A stretch of DNA of 64,000 bases from Daldinia sp. FL1419 (taxonomy: Eukaryota; Ascomycota; Sordariomycetes; Xylariales; Hypoxylaceae): the NCBI GenBank assembly GCA_025201765.1, contig MU623396.1, positions 124,001 through 188,000 on the forward strand, given 5' to 3'. The notes below the pieces were generated by a model. The model ran no database searches. It was not told the origin of the DNA and saw only the letters and a list, made by a program, of their open reading frames with translations. Every line of letters starts with the position of its first letter. Within the stretch, counting starts at the first letter, position 1. The position numbers were made by a program, and so were the translations under genes. Positions 11,566 to 21,878 of this stretch are shown here, piece by piece.

Positions 11566-14500
11566 GATAACAAGATAGAGCCTCCAATCATGTCTCAAAA
11601 GTTAAGCTTCCGCCGGGAAGATCCCAAGAGGTTACATCTTGCCATTTCATTTAGCCCCAATATACCTTTTCCCAAACAAAATAAAATGTTTGCATGTTGG
11701 TGGTCGCCAACCTTCTGGAACCGGATAATTGGCGTTGAGGATACCGGGAAAAAGCAAAACTCGACGGCTATCCTATTCGTCCACGATAAGAGATCCACGA
11801 AGATCTATACTTGGATGCGCATTAATTACCGGAAGTGGCGTTCGATACACCCAAATGCGTCTTCAATATGCTTTTGATGCGTCCCTACAGATATATGATC
11901 AGCAAAAATAGCACTTAATCGCCGGTGGGACCTGCAAGTCATGCAGACGCCTAGACCTTTTGTCATATAGCCGACCCTGAAGCTCTCGTAGCCTTGATAT
12001 TGTTAGTTCTGGCCGTGCTATAAGTAGGATCGAATGTAGCCTCGAAATGGGTTTACGAGGTCTTTCGGCTAAAGAAGTTCCAGGGGACACGGTTTAATAA
12101 TGACCTCACGGTTCATCCCCGCCACAACAACTATGGCTTCTAAGAATCGCCAATTGCCAATTGCCTTGATTATCTTCACATATCTTCATATCTTCTAAAG
12201 TTATGAGGCTTTAGAGGGTAGTTATTATATCACTATCAGAGAGTTTAGTTGAAGCATTCATTGACTTGAGGGGGAATTGCGATGACGAATTATTGGTGTG
12301 TGGGTGTTAACGGGCTCGGAGGACAAGACGTTGATATACCTTCACTATTTAGGCACCTATACCGCTCTCGCAGGTGTCCATCCCGTCTCGGAACTTTCGG
12401 TCACGGCTTGCTTGAGAATTAATCAGGTAGCGACACCAAAAATATCATCGGGAGTAAAGGGGATAGAGCCGTAACTATAAACAATGTCTCGAAATATGCC
12501 TCAGACCCTACGCACGATGTACAATATAAAATAGAAAAACTAACGGGTCATAAAAGTAGGGAATTATAATATCGCATGGTGTTGTAAGGGACTCCGAGAT
12601 CAGTACTTTGGCACTTAACCTGGAGGCAACGGAAATAGGGGTGATTACCATCTGGGAGGTATTATTGTATCTAACCCAAGTACGATTTGTTAAAAGGCCT
12701 TGTGCATATTGAGTTCCACAACGCTAGCGCTGCGCTTTGATTAAGAGAAACGGATTGCTGGAATTAAGTTCATTGGTCCCGACCAATAGGAACACAACTT
12801 ATCATTAGAAAAAATACGAAAAAGGCAATCATTAATGACCAATTGCGAATTTTTAAAGCTATGCGAATGGATCTTAAGCCTAAGGAAAGAATACCTATAC
12901 GCACCTGGGTAATTAGAAGCAACTCAGTTCACCCCTTGCTTCGTGGTTGATTGACTAAGACGTCAAGAAAGACACGAGATGCGAAAGCCACAACTAGCAA
13001 GTCTAAATCGAATGCGATGCATGTCGTATAGAAACCCGTGATACTATACAGCACCTACGCTCATAGGACGAGAAGGCTCACTAGACCCCGTCTTACCTCA
13101 TCGACACGGGATTCTCGAGAGCACAATGGGCGACGCAGTTTGCAATAGCAAATAACCGTTGCAGCTATTGGCAGCAACAGACTGGAGAATACCGAGAGAT
13201 GCATGATTCACATGTTGGGGAATCTTGTGGGTAAGAGTTGCTAGGAACAGTAAGACCCGTTGCTGGGGATAAAATTCAAATCCGGCAGTTACTCAAGTCA
13301 CTCGGTCCTATTCCGGTAACGAAACGAGCAGGACATAATTCTTTAGGTAATTTTCTTGCGTCAATTTTTTCCATTCGTATGGTAAACCCAAATTTCTGGT
13401 TGCGCGGGAAGATCCTGCACCCCGGTATAGACCACGAGGCACGAGGACATGCATTGGTGGATTGGGAGGGCGTTTGGTGCGGAGTAGGGGGGCTGCATCA
13501 TTAAAATCTCCAATTCCCCGGATTGGATCGAATTGTATCTTAGTCGTAGGTAGGGTTACAATAAGGTTACATTAGTTAACATTATTAGTTAACGTTAGTT
13601 ACATTGGTTAGTTACATTAGTTGAATAATGTGTTTGTTCGCATTGTCAGGATTTGTGCTACTCGTCCAACTTAGCGTCCTTCACTAATAATACCAGGGCT
13701 ACCAAGCTGTTCTATAATACCACCGTTTTCGACAAACACAGGACTATTTCTGCGACTCCATACACTCGGCAATATTATTACTGGACGGTTACTACAAGTT
13801 CTGAAACCCACCCGAATAGCCGAGGTACTTTAATACATAGAGGTAGCCGCAGCAAAGTTCAGCTCCGACTTGGTCGTGATCAAATGGCTGAGTTAGATGG
13901 ACTTCCTAGCAGCGATGAAAAAAAACCCGAGAACGTCCTCGTGCCATAAGCCACTCATCTTTCTAACCCGAGAATAAGCCCGGATTTAGGAATTAGTACA
14001 TTGGTAGAAAATTCAAACTTCAAAGGTGGTTGATTCCTTTGACACTTTGACACTTTGACGTCATCGTTGCCCATCTACGTTATATGAATCAGAGACATTG
14101 TATTATTCGAGATGTTCTATGATGATCTTTTCTTCTAACAAAGACATACTAAAGAATGCTCTTGCGCAGAAGCCGTTTTAGGTCTTACACATCCACAACA
14201 TCTCTAATCGGTCCACCCCCATCTAAAATAGCGTAGTGTTGTAACTTGTCTCTAGACTCTACCCGCATATAGCACACACCGTCTTGGAGTTGGCATACAA
14301 CCAAACACTTACCACTGACTTCTGCGGCTAGAGCGGAAAGGTCAAGTGCTCAAGCTCGCAATAGCCCCCTACGTCAATCTCGTCGGGTCACATAATACAA
14401 TGAGTACCTTGGTAGGCTATACAAGGGGCGGCTATAAGCTTACTTACCTAGGTACAAAGAAAACGGGCACCTAGACCTTGCCCATAGCCCCGGTGATACT

Positions 14501-14621
14501 AGGTCTGTATACGTACCGGTCGACCTATAAGTATCTGTAAGCTGCTGCCAACTATATCCAGATATTGATCATCGGTAAGGCTACATTGCTAAGCTCCTCG
14601 AATTTTACCGGAATTATCCCA
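11566..14621. other. Long gene-poor region
   Basis: About 3 kb with no supported gene on either strand; open stretches are short and lack family likeness or plausible splice extension. It contains a degenerate array of TTACATTAGTTA-like units at 13552-13625, a small tandem of GACACTTT near 14040-14057, and a TACCTAGGTA motif at 14443-14452. The part nearest 14621 should hold the tannase promoter. Confidence 0.5.
13552..13625. repeat. Degenerate short tandem repeat, TTACATTAGTTA-like units
   Basis: GGTTACA, GGTTACATTAGTTAACATT, ATTAGTTAACG, TTAGTTACATTGG and TTAGTTACATTAG follow each other within 75 nt, all built from GTTA and ACATTA. The array is imperfect and lies in gene-free DNA. Confidence 0.55.
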
Positions 14622-16481
14622 ATGGCTACTCTAATAGTTCCATTCCTATGGGTTCTGTTAAGCTTTCTTGTACATCGTGCTAACAGTTCGCCGTATGCAA
14701 AGCAACCTCGCCAATCTACATCTGCAAGATGTTCTACCGACTATTTTAAGGGAATTGTCCCTTCTGGCCTCTCGATAGAAACGGCCCAAAATGTCACTAG
14801 CGGATCCTTTACCGAACGAGGAAATATAGGTTATCCTACATTTCCAACTGGACTTCCGTCACTCTGTGCGGTTATAGTCAAGAATGAAACGGCAAATTAC
14901 CGCTTCGGAATGTTCCTCCCAGACGACTGGAACTCCAAGTTTATAGCTATCGGAAGCTACTCGTTTCTTGGTGGTATTAACTGGCTCGACATGGGAGCCG
15001 GCGTGCAATATGGCGCAGCTACTCTTGCTACTGATACTGGGCATAGCTCAGGCGCGGGAGATATGACATGGCCTACTACTCAACAGCTCCGTGTCAACTG
15101 GGCTTACCAAGCATTGGAGGGTTCAATAATATCAGGCAAGCAACTTATTCAGACCTATTACAACGACAAGAAGATCACGTATTCGTATTACAGTGGTTGC
15201 TCGACCGGAGGCAGACAAGGTCTCAAGCAGATCCGTAAGTAAAGCCCCTATATCCTCCCCTTTACCTATTTAGAATGGCTATTTCCCGATAGGGAGTATG
15301 TGGAGGAATATTTGCTCACATATTACTCTAGAGAGGGATCCTGACATGTTTGATGGGGCCTTAATTGGGGCACCTGCATGGGACACCAAAAATTTGATGC
15401 CTTGGATATCCAGGCTTGCGATGTGGAACCTCCCGGAGGATGCCGACGGTAGTATAAGCGACCAGAGACTCTTCGCTCGGCTAGAGTCAGAGGTGCTGAA
15501 ACAATGCGATCCGCTAGACGGCATGGAGGACGGCATAATCAGCTCTCCCTCAGCCTGCAGAGCCAAATTCGACTTCAACCAGATCAGCTGTGACAAGTCA
15601 ACCGATAAGACAGGGTGTTGGAGCGAGGCGCAAATCGAGACGGCGCAGAAGATGTATAACGATTATACGACTGAGAGTGGCGACCTCGTTTACAAAGGCC
15701 TAGACTACAGCTCCGAGGCGGAGTGGGGAACGTTCCTCATGCCAGCAAGCCCAAATGATGCTAATAACGTGAGAAGGAACTTCGATGCGCAATACGAGAG
15801 GACATTTATGGATTACGGGAGTGGCTGGCAGATTACTTCATATAACGACTCGGTCGTGGACGACGCTCGAGCTCGTGATAAGGAGTCGGTGCAAGCCTCC
15901 GCCGATCAATTCGACCTTGGCAGTTTTCGAAGCAAAGGAAAAATTAGTACGTTTGTTCCTTCAATCCTGACATACTTATCTAGCTGCATGACGGCGCGCT
16001 GACAATTTTTCCTCGTGGCGTAGTTTTGTACGGAGGGCTTGCAGACGCCACCGTACCGGTGCAACACACGACGCTGTATTACAACCAGACGATAGAAGCC
16101 ATGGGTAGCGTGGATGATTTCTTCCGATACTTCCAGATTCCAGGCATGGCGCACTGCTGGAATAGTCCCACTGGTACCAAGTTTAGCAACCCGTGGATGA
16201 TCGCTGGCGCCGGCCAAGCAGCGCAGGTACCACCGTACACAGCCGGGTCTTCGGTCCCCGGCTACAAGGACAAGGAGCATGACGCCTTGCTAGCGCTGAT
16301 GGATTGGGTCGAGAACGGCAACGCCGTGTCCCAAATTATTGCCACAGGGTTCAGCTTCACAGACACGACTGGACAGTCGGTTAAGATGCAGAGACAACGC
16401 CCGCTCTGCGCGTTTCCTCGTACGGCGACACACGATGGCCAAGGTGCTGAGAATGATGCGTCTAGTTGGCGATGCGCATGA
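14622..16481 (+). CDS. Secreted tannase / feruloyl esterase family protein
   Basis: Serine esterase of the fungal tannase/feruloyl esterase family, which cleaves gallate or hydroxycinnamate esters of plant phenolics outside the cell. Exons 14622-15234, 15332-15946 and 16024-16481 give 561 residues. The start at 14622 puts a signal peptide first (ATLIVPFLWVLLSFLVHRANS); an in-frame ATG at 14565 would bury it. The catalytic layout typical of the family is present: GCSTGGRQG (Ser about 193), GLADATVP (Asp about 416) and GMAHCW (His about 452), with the paired cysteines next to Ser and His (CS-D-HC arrangement). The C-terminus RPLCAFP ... SSWRC is also characteristic. Intron 1 has two usable in-frame acceptors (15292 and 15331); the distal one restores the expected QIQRDPDMFDGALIG. 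Substrate preference cannot be told. Confidence 0.92.
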
Positions 16482-16955
16482 GTGTCGGACACGCCGCTAT
16501 CTTAAGCATTTCCCTATCAGCCTCTTACAAACTGTAAGCAATTTATTAGCTTGCAGAATGCATTTGGATTCACCACGAAGAAGGGACTAAGGTGTGGTCG
16601 CACTGTATATAATATGAGAAAAATTGTCAATATAGAAGCATTAACCTAACCTAGTACATACATAGTAGAAAATATCAACATGCCTAACGTAGGTTAGATC
16701 TGCTCAGGGGTACTATCAGGGGTATCACGTGATAATTCCTGCTTTGCTTAACAAGGATGCTCGGTAAGATTCTAATACGGTATAGTTGATTATTCCTAAT
16801 CCCGAGGTTATATTCCATGTGCAGCTTGCATTGTTAACGTAATCTGCCACCGAGCGTCGTTTTGAGGCGTCGTGGACATCAATAAACCAAGAATCTGATT
16901 TTTCGCGTCTTACGTGCTTTTACTCCATAATATATATATTCGTCCCGCTCGAAAA
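16482..16955. other. Intergenic region between tannase and thioesterase genes
   Basis: AT-rich; contains the tannase 3' end and the thioesterase promoter. No motif stands out beyond a short TATATATAT run about 30 nt before the start at 16956. Confidence 0.5.
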
Positions 16956-18214
16956 ATGCCGCCAACCGCGCGCCTCACGGCACAAGAGGTTTTAGGATTG
17001 GTTGCTTTGCCGGACGAGGTGGATAACGGGAAGATCGTAAAGCGGTATATGAGCCAACGGAGTGCGTGGCATCCCGAAGGTGACGTCGCGATCGCGAGCG
17101 AAACTGATTACTCGGGGTTAAAAGGTAAACCGTCGAGCCGAAAGGTGGCGTACGGTGGACACGTGTACAGCCAGGCGGGAATGGCTGCGTCGAAAGCACT
17201 TAAAGACATGCAGAGCTCGCAAAGCAGCGCTTCTCGGAAAGATGTCGGTATTCATGTAAGTCGTTCGAGCTCCAGCCGCGCAGCTTCATCTAGCAAATAG
17301 ACATAAGTCGTAGAGCTAGGATTTGTTTGATGGTATTTGGCTACGCGCTACATCCAATTACTGCGTTATTAAATTACACTGGCTGATAGACGTAGACTAT
17401 TCATGGATACTTTTCGGAAGCTGGTCTCATAGATAGACCTTTTATATACAGTGTGACTACTCTGGCGCACAATCCATCATTCCCAAACCTCCTCGTCACA
17501 GTGCGCCAGCCTCTTTCGTCCAGCACGAATCCGGCAGGAGATCATTTTCCTCTTGCCGACGCCGAGCTTCCCCTCGGCCCAGTCTGCTTCAACGCTCTGG
17601 TATCTTTTAGACCGCCCGTAGTCTCGCAGCACGTAGCCCAGGAAGCGCCAGCGCAGACGCGGTTCGCGGATATCCTGAGCTCGCGGGCCCCCTCGGCTTG
17701 GGATCCAGCGCCGCATGTCGATATCGACAAGATTGTGGACGCGTTCCCGATGCGGAATCCTGGGACCTTTCCCGCGGTCGATATGAAAAAGGTGGACCTC
17801 ACCGCCTTTAACGAAGGTAAACCGCTCCACGAGAGGCGCGAGCTCATATTATATCGACTGCTTGCCCCTTTACCTGCGGACCATCCCGATTCGCATATCT
17901 GCACTCATGCGTATGAAGCAGATAGGAATGGGTTGCTTATGATTGGCAATCATATTGGGTTCGGGTACGACTTCGGTCGTGCTGCTAGTCTTAGCTACTC
18001 TTTTGTCGTGCATGTCAATCCCGAGGACGCCGTGATGTCCTACGGCGAAGACGAGTGGTGGGTTCAAGAAGCTTGCTTTCCCCGGGTCGAGGCTGGAAGG
18101 GGTATTGTTATGAGCAAGATATGGAGCCCGAAAGGTGTACACGTTGCTACGGAATATCAAGACGGTATATGTCAGCGCCAGTGGAAGCCAGGTGAGAGAA
18201 AGGGGAAGTTGTAG
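16956..18214 (+). CDS. Acyl-CoA thioesterase II (double hotdog)
   Basis: Hydrolyses acyl-CoA to free fatty acid and CoA, probably in peroxisome or mitochondrion. Exons 16956-17255 and 17396-18214, joined by a 140-nt intron (donor GTAAGT, branch near GGCTGATAG, acceptor CGTAG), give 372 residues. The splice produces GIHTIHGYFSEAGLIDRPFIY, the expected end of the first hotdog domain, which has AYGGHVYSQAGMAAS at residues 64-78. The second hotdog has HTH-like CTHAYEADRNGL, then SLSYSFVVHV and GRGIVMSKIWSPKGVHVATEYQDG, carrying the conserved polar residue and glutamine of TesB-type enzymes. Read unspliced, the second exon seems to start only at a GTG; the intron explains this. The C-terminus GKL is not a standard PTS1 but ends in a similar way. 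Confidence 0.88.
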
Positions 18215-18464
18215 ATTTCAACTTCTTCGGTAGGCTTTCAGGTCTAGCATGACTGTTGTTGAAGTTAATAGTGCATATGGTCGGTGTTGTCGCCTAAGGG
18301 ATTTACATGTCGAGATAGAGATAGGTCAGCGCTTAAAGGTTCTCGTGAATATACTGTTCACTTCTTTGCCAGTAAGGGTTGCTTCATTCAAGACACGTAG
18401 AATAGTTGATGAATATACCTAACGTCAAGCAATTATTCCGAGCCTTGAAATGTTGTTGCAATTC

Positions 18465-20170
18465 TCAATCACAATTCACAATTCCACTATCCCCATACCC
18501 CAAATCCGAGCCTTCTTCCTTTTTCAAAAGAAACCGATCCTCGCTGACAGCCTTATCAACCTCCATGCATACATCGTAGCCAAATAGCCAGGGTTGCACT
18601 TGGGGACAGCACCAGCGAAATGGAAAAGGGGCTGTCTTGACTTCCTTGTTTATCTGCGAAATGAGTAATTCATCTCGCGCTTGTTGCTTAGGCCCGTCAA
18701 TCATGTGGAATACGTCGCGCTATAGTTGTGCACCATTATCAAGGAGTGTTCTTACTAGGTGCATGTTATCGGAGGGCTAATCTGAAGCGTCACGGCTCCA
18801 TTATCATGTCGAAAAACTAGACTCACCTGTCCGAAGGTTTCCTTAACAATAGAATCTCCTCTTGGCTTCCGCAATTGTTCGTACATTTCCAGCGCCTTTC
18901 TAATCTGCTCCTTGGTCTGTATATGTCCTAGCAATCGACCAAGGACGGCGCCGTCCTCGATGGCGGAGTTAGCCCCTTGGCCGAGGTACGGCAGCATGGG
19001 ATGGCAGGAGTCGCCACTTAACTAATAAATTAGCCAGGCTATCAAGTGGTGGTATAGACTTGCAGGGCTCCTAGGAATAAACTTACACAAAGGCAAAGTT
19101 GCTGTTGGGAGACGTGTGAACCCATCTGCGCATTTCTTTACCTGAAAGAGGAATTTCATCAGACATCAAAGAAGGCCAAAATATAAAACGAAAACTTACG
19201 ATGCATCAACTTCCACTTCTTAACCGAGCTGACAAGTACGAGAAACTTGCTTAATATTGGATCCCAGTTCTTGAAAAGCGCCCTCATTTCTTCCACCGAG
19301 CCAGCTTGACGGCTGACACCATTCGGCAAATCATCCGGGGCTAACAACACGAGATTAAACTCAGTTCCGTCTCGAAGCGGATAACCCACGACGTGGGACT
19401 TGGGACCCATCCAGATAGTACACTGTGGGCTTTTAACCCATTCCCTCAACTCGGGGTCTTCGATCTGATCAAGCCTGAGCGCTACTCGATACGCCAAGTC
19501 ACCAGTTGGCCTTGGAACACCCTCGAGATCTCTGGGGAGGAACTGTGCCCGACAGAGAGACCACAGGCCATCGGCAGCCACGATCAAGTCCCCTCGCATC
19601 CTTTCTCCCGATTGACTCGTAACCTCCCCTTCCTCGAAATCCAATTTGCTAATCCTTACGCCGAATCGGAATTGCACGCCAAGTTCTTTAGCACGATTAT
19701 ACAGTGCTGTCTGGAAATCGATCCGGTGTAACTGTATAAGAGGGGCACCGTATCTCGCTCGTGTCTCTTGATCCCAGTTTTCCTCTAAGAACAAGACTTC
19801 GCCAGTGTATCGGCGAAGAACGATAGATGTAGGCTCAGATACCGAAGCCCATAGGTCGTTTGAAAGACCCCAGCGCTGTAGTATCCGTGAAGCGTTAGGT
19901 GTAATCTGAATCCCAGCCCCTATCTATCGTGGTGTAAGAAGTATAAGTCTATAAGTTTTTACGTGGTCAGTTACCTCATGGAGCCCTTCGGCTGATTCAA
20001 ACACAGTTACATGATGGCCGGATAGTGCGGTTTCTATAGCAGTTGCCAGACCGCTTATACCGGCACCTACGACGAGGACATCCAGGCGGACAGCTGGATG
20101 TAGGGGCGCAGACTAGGGCTCCCTTCTTAGTGATCACAGCCCCCCTATAGACTTGGATATTACATACCAT
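18465..20170 (-). CDS. FAD-dependent monooxygenase, salicylate-hydroxylase-like
   Basis: Group A flavoprotein hydroxylase similar to salicylate 1-monooxygenase, which hydroxylates aromatic rings with NAD(P)H and O2. Exons on the minus strand: 20168-20170, 19975-20112, 19200-19923, 19087-19141, 18827-19016 and 18465-18719, giving 454 residues. Motifs: VLVVGAGISGLATAIE (GxGxxG, about 17-22), a family-typical IGAGIQITPNASRIL, the DG motif in VAADGLWS (about 164), and the GD motif in VGDSCHPMLPYLGQGAN (about 308). Exon 1 is only the ATG; the next 55 nt form an intron (GTATGT..CCCTAG) and splicing gives MSAPLHPAVRLDVLVV. No other in-frame ATG lies before the FAD motif. An 18-bp perfect palindrome lies 39 nt upstream of the start. 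The natural substrate is unknown. Confidence 0.88.
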
Positions 20171-20208
20171 TTTGAAACTAGATACTTAAGTGTCAGTAAA
20201 ATAGGGGC

Positions 20209-20226
20209 TTATTGGTATACCAATAA
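20209..20226. promoter_or_regulatory. 18-bp perfect palindrome near monooxygenase start
   Basis: TTATTGGTATACCAATAA reads the same on both strands. It is 39-56 nt upstream of the ATG at 20170, so it lies in the core promoter or 5' leader. A dimeric transcription factor site is the simplest reading; no factor is assigned. Confidence 0.45.
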
Positions 20227-20886
20227 CATCCGGCCCAGATTAGTACTAGTTTTTCCTCAGGAATATGGAATGGCGAAAAGGAAGCTGGTATCGTGATATT
20301 GTGCCCGAACCAAGAATTTATTTGGCCTGATCGAAGGTCCATGTTGCTATGATCCCCCGCTTCCCGGTTAATCTCACCCTAGAAGCTACCTACCTAGGTA
20401 ACATTCAACCCCGAAAGACACTTGTGTCAAATAGAATATTTGGATTATGTCATAGTTACCTATGTAGTAGCTGTGTAGCAGCAATGATCCATTCACGTTG
20501 TTGCTCCTATCCTTCTTGGTCGGTGTCTTTTCCATAAGCGCAACAATCTTGGCGCGAAAGTTGCGGGTGCGGGCTTCGCGCTCCACGAGATCTTCTTCGG
20601 TGTGATGGTCTATCCAGTCTTTTACCCTATCACAGATCCATTAGCGCAACTGTACTATGCTATCTTAGAGGATTATTACGATATATTATCAACGCCTACA
20701 GTTATGCTTTGTACTCGAAAGCCTTTCTATACGAATGAGAGATATCCGTCCATTTTAGTTACTCTTGAATGCAGCTCAGGTTATTCCCCGGGAGCCTAGT
20801 CTGGGTGTAGAATGTCAAACCCTTATAGCTTATCTCATGTAGCTCATTAAAAGGTTCCTATATCACCTGTTTGTGTTGAGGTGGCG

Positions 20887-20924
20887 GAAGGCAGGGTCGC
20901 GATCCATTCCACGCTAATCCACCA
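20887..20924 (+). repeat. Left terminal inverted repeat of the MITE-like element
   Basis: Starts GAAGGCAGGGTCG and ends TCCACCA; matches the right end at 33 or so of 36 aligned positions with a 2-nt gap. Confidence 0.7.
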
Positions 20925-21454
20925 GTGGGCTATACACTCTAATCCATTCCAATCCATTCCATTAGACTTAGTTCGTGCGCTTAATCCACCAACACACTTG
21001 AAGCTTTTAAAATGGTGGATTTGGTGGAGAGATGGATTAGGAGTGGAGTCGTGCCTCAAGAAATTTCGAGGGAAAGCCACGATGTTAGTGTTTACTACTA
21101 ATTTTGGTGGCTACACTAACAATATGGCTTTGACTTTTTGTGGCATTGTTTAGTTTTATTATTAGTCCTGAAATTGACCCCTCAAAGCTCGGGCCAATTT
21201 CTTTAATAATTCTGTTTCGCGTTGAGGGGTACGCGTTTCTCCATATAAACGCGTATATAAATCCTTGTACCTTTGAACCATTACAGAATACATTTTCAAC
21301 ACCAAAATTGAGGAGGTTTATATGATATTTACTACTGGTGATAGCATCACTTTATTACATAATCCACCAATCCGCTAACCCACAAAATAAGCCACTAACC
21401 CACACACATCCTGAATTTTGGTGAGTGTAATACACCCACTACACCAAGGCATTT

Positions 21455-21490
21455 TGGTGGAGAGATGGAATGGATTCCGACCCTGACTTC
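21455..21490 (-). repeat. Right terminal inverted repeat of the MITE-like element
   Basis: Plus strand reads TGGTGGAGAGATGGAATGG and finishes CGACCCTGACTTC, the complement of the left end. Confidence 0.7.
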
Positions 21491-21878
21491 ATCGTGTCTC
21501 GTATCCCACGTAACGATAGCCTATGTAATTTCTCTATCCTTATCCGACAGGAAATCACAGTATCGGCGAGTTCTAGGACGCGAGCACCGCAGCATAATAG
21601 ACCTCAGTCCATGACGTTGAATAAAAACATAGTCTCACTAAAGTAACAGCTAAGGTAACATTATCCTTATCCCTAGAGCGATATTCAAATACGTATTTCT
21701 AAACCGAAACTTCCTCCCCCGTATACCATCAACTTTCTCTAGCTAGTAGCTACTACGTGTATGTAGATTTCCTATTTCACCGTCGTTGCTATAGTATAGG
21801 TAATAGTTTCCCTAAAGTTGAATAAGGTAAGGAATGGCGTGACTAGAAAATAAAGCCCAACTAATTAGAGCTATACTT

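Larger units (their letters stand above)
20887..21490. mobile_element. MITE-like non-autonomous DNA transposon (about 604 bp)
   Basis: The two ends are near-perfect inverted copies: GAAGGCAGGGTCG then ATCCATTCCA then TCCACCA on the left (20887-20924), and the complement of GAAGTCAGGGTCG with the same ATCCATTCCA and TCCACCA blocks on the right (21455-21490). Subterminal copies of TCCACCA/TGGTGGA recur inside (for example 20996, 21013, 21361). The interior has no transposase-like frame. No obvious target-site duplication borders it, so the exact ends and superfamily are uncertain; a hAT-type origin is possible from the subterminal repeats. Confidence 0.7.
20171..21878. other. Intergenic region holding a MITE-like element
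   Basis: Lies between the start of the FAD monooxygenase and the 3' end of the P450. It carries the palindrome at 20209-20226, a motif cluster ACCTACCTAGGTA near 20389-20401, and the inverted-repeat element at 20887-21490. No supported gene. Confidence 0.6.

Noticed and set aside
11446..11877. Open frame of 143 codons on the plus strand upstream of the secreted protein gene
   Set aside because: No ATG at its start, no family likeness, and it overlaps the promoter of the opposite-strand gene, including a TATA-like box.
13238..13504. 88-codon plus-strand frame in the gene-poor region
   Set aside because: Composition is not protein-like, the start is not ATG and no splice partners are present.
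17453..17455. GTG as start of the thioesterase second half
   Set aside because: A GT..AG intron joins it in frame to the upstream exon with the first hotdog domain, so no separate start is needed.
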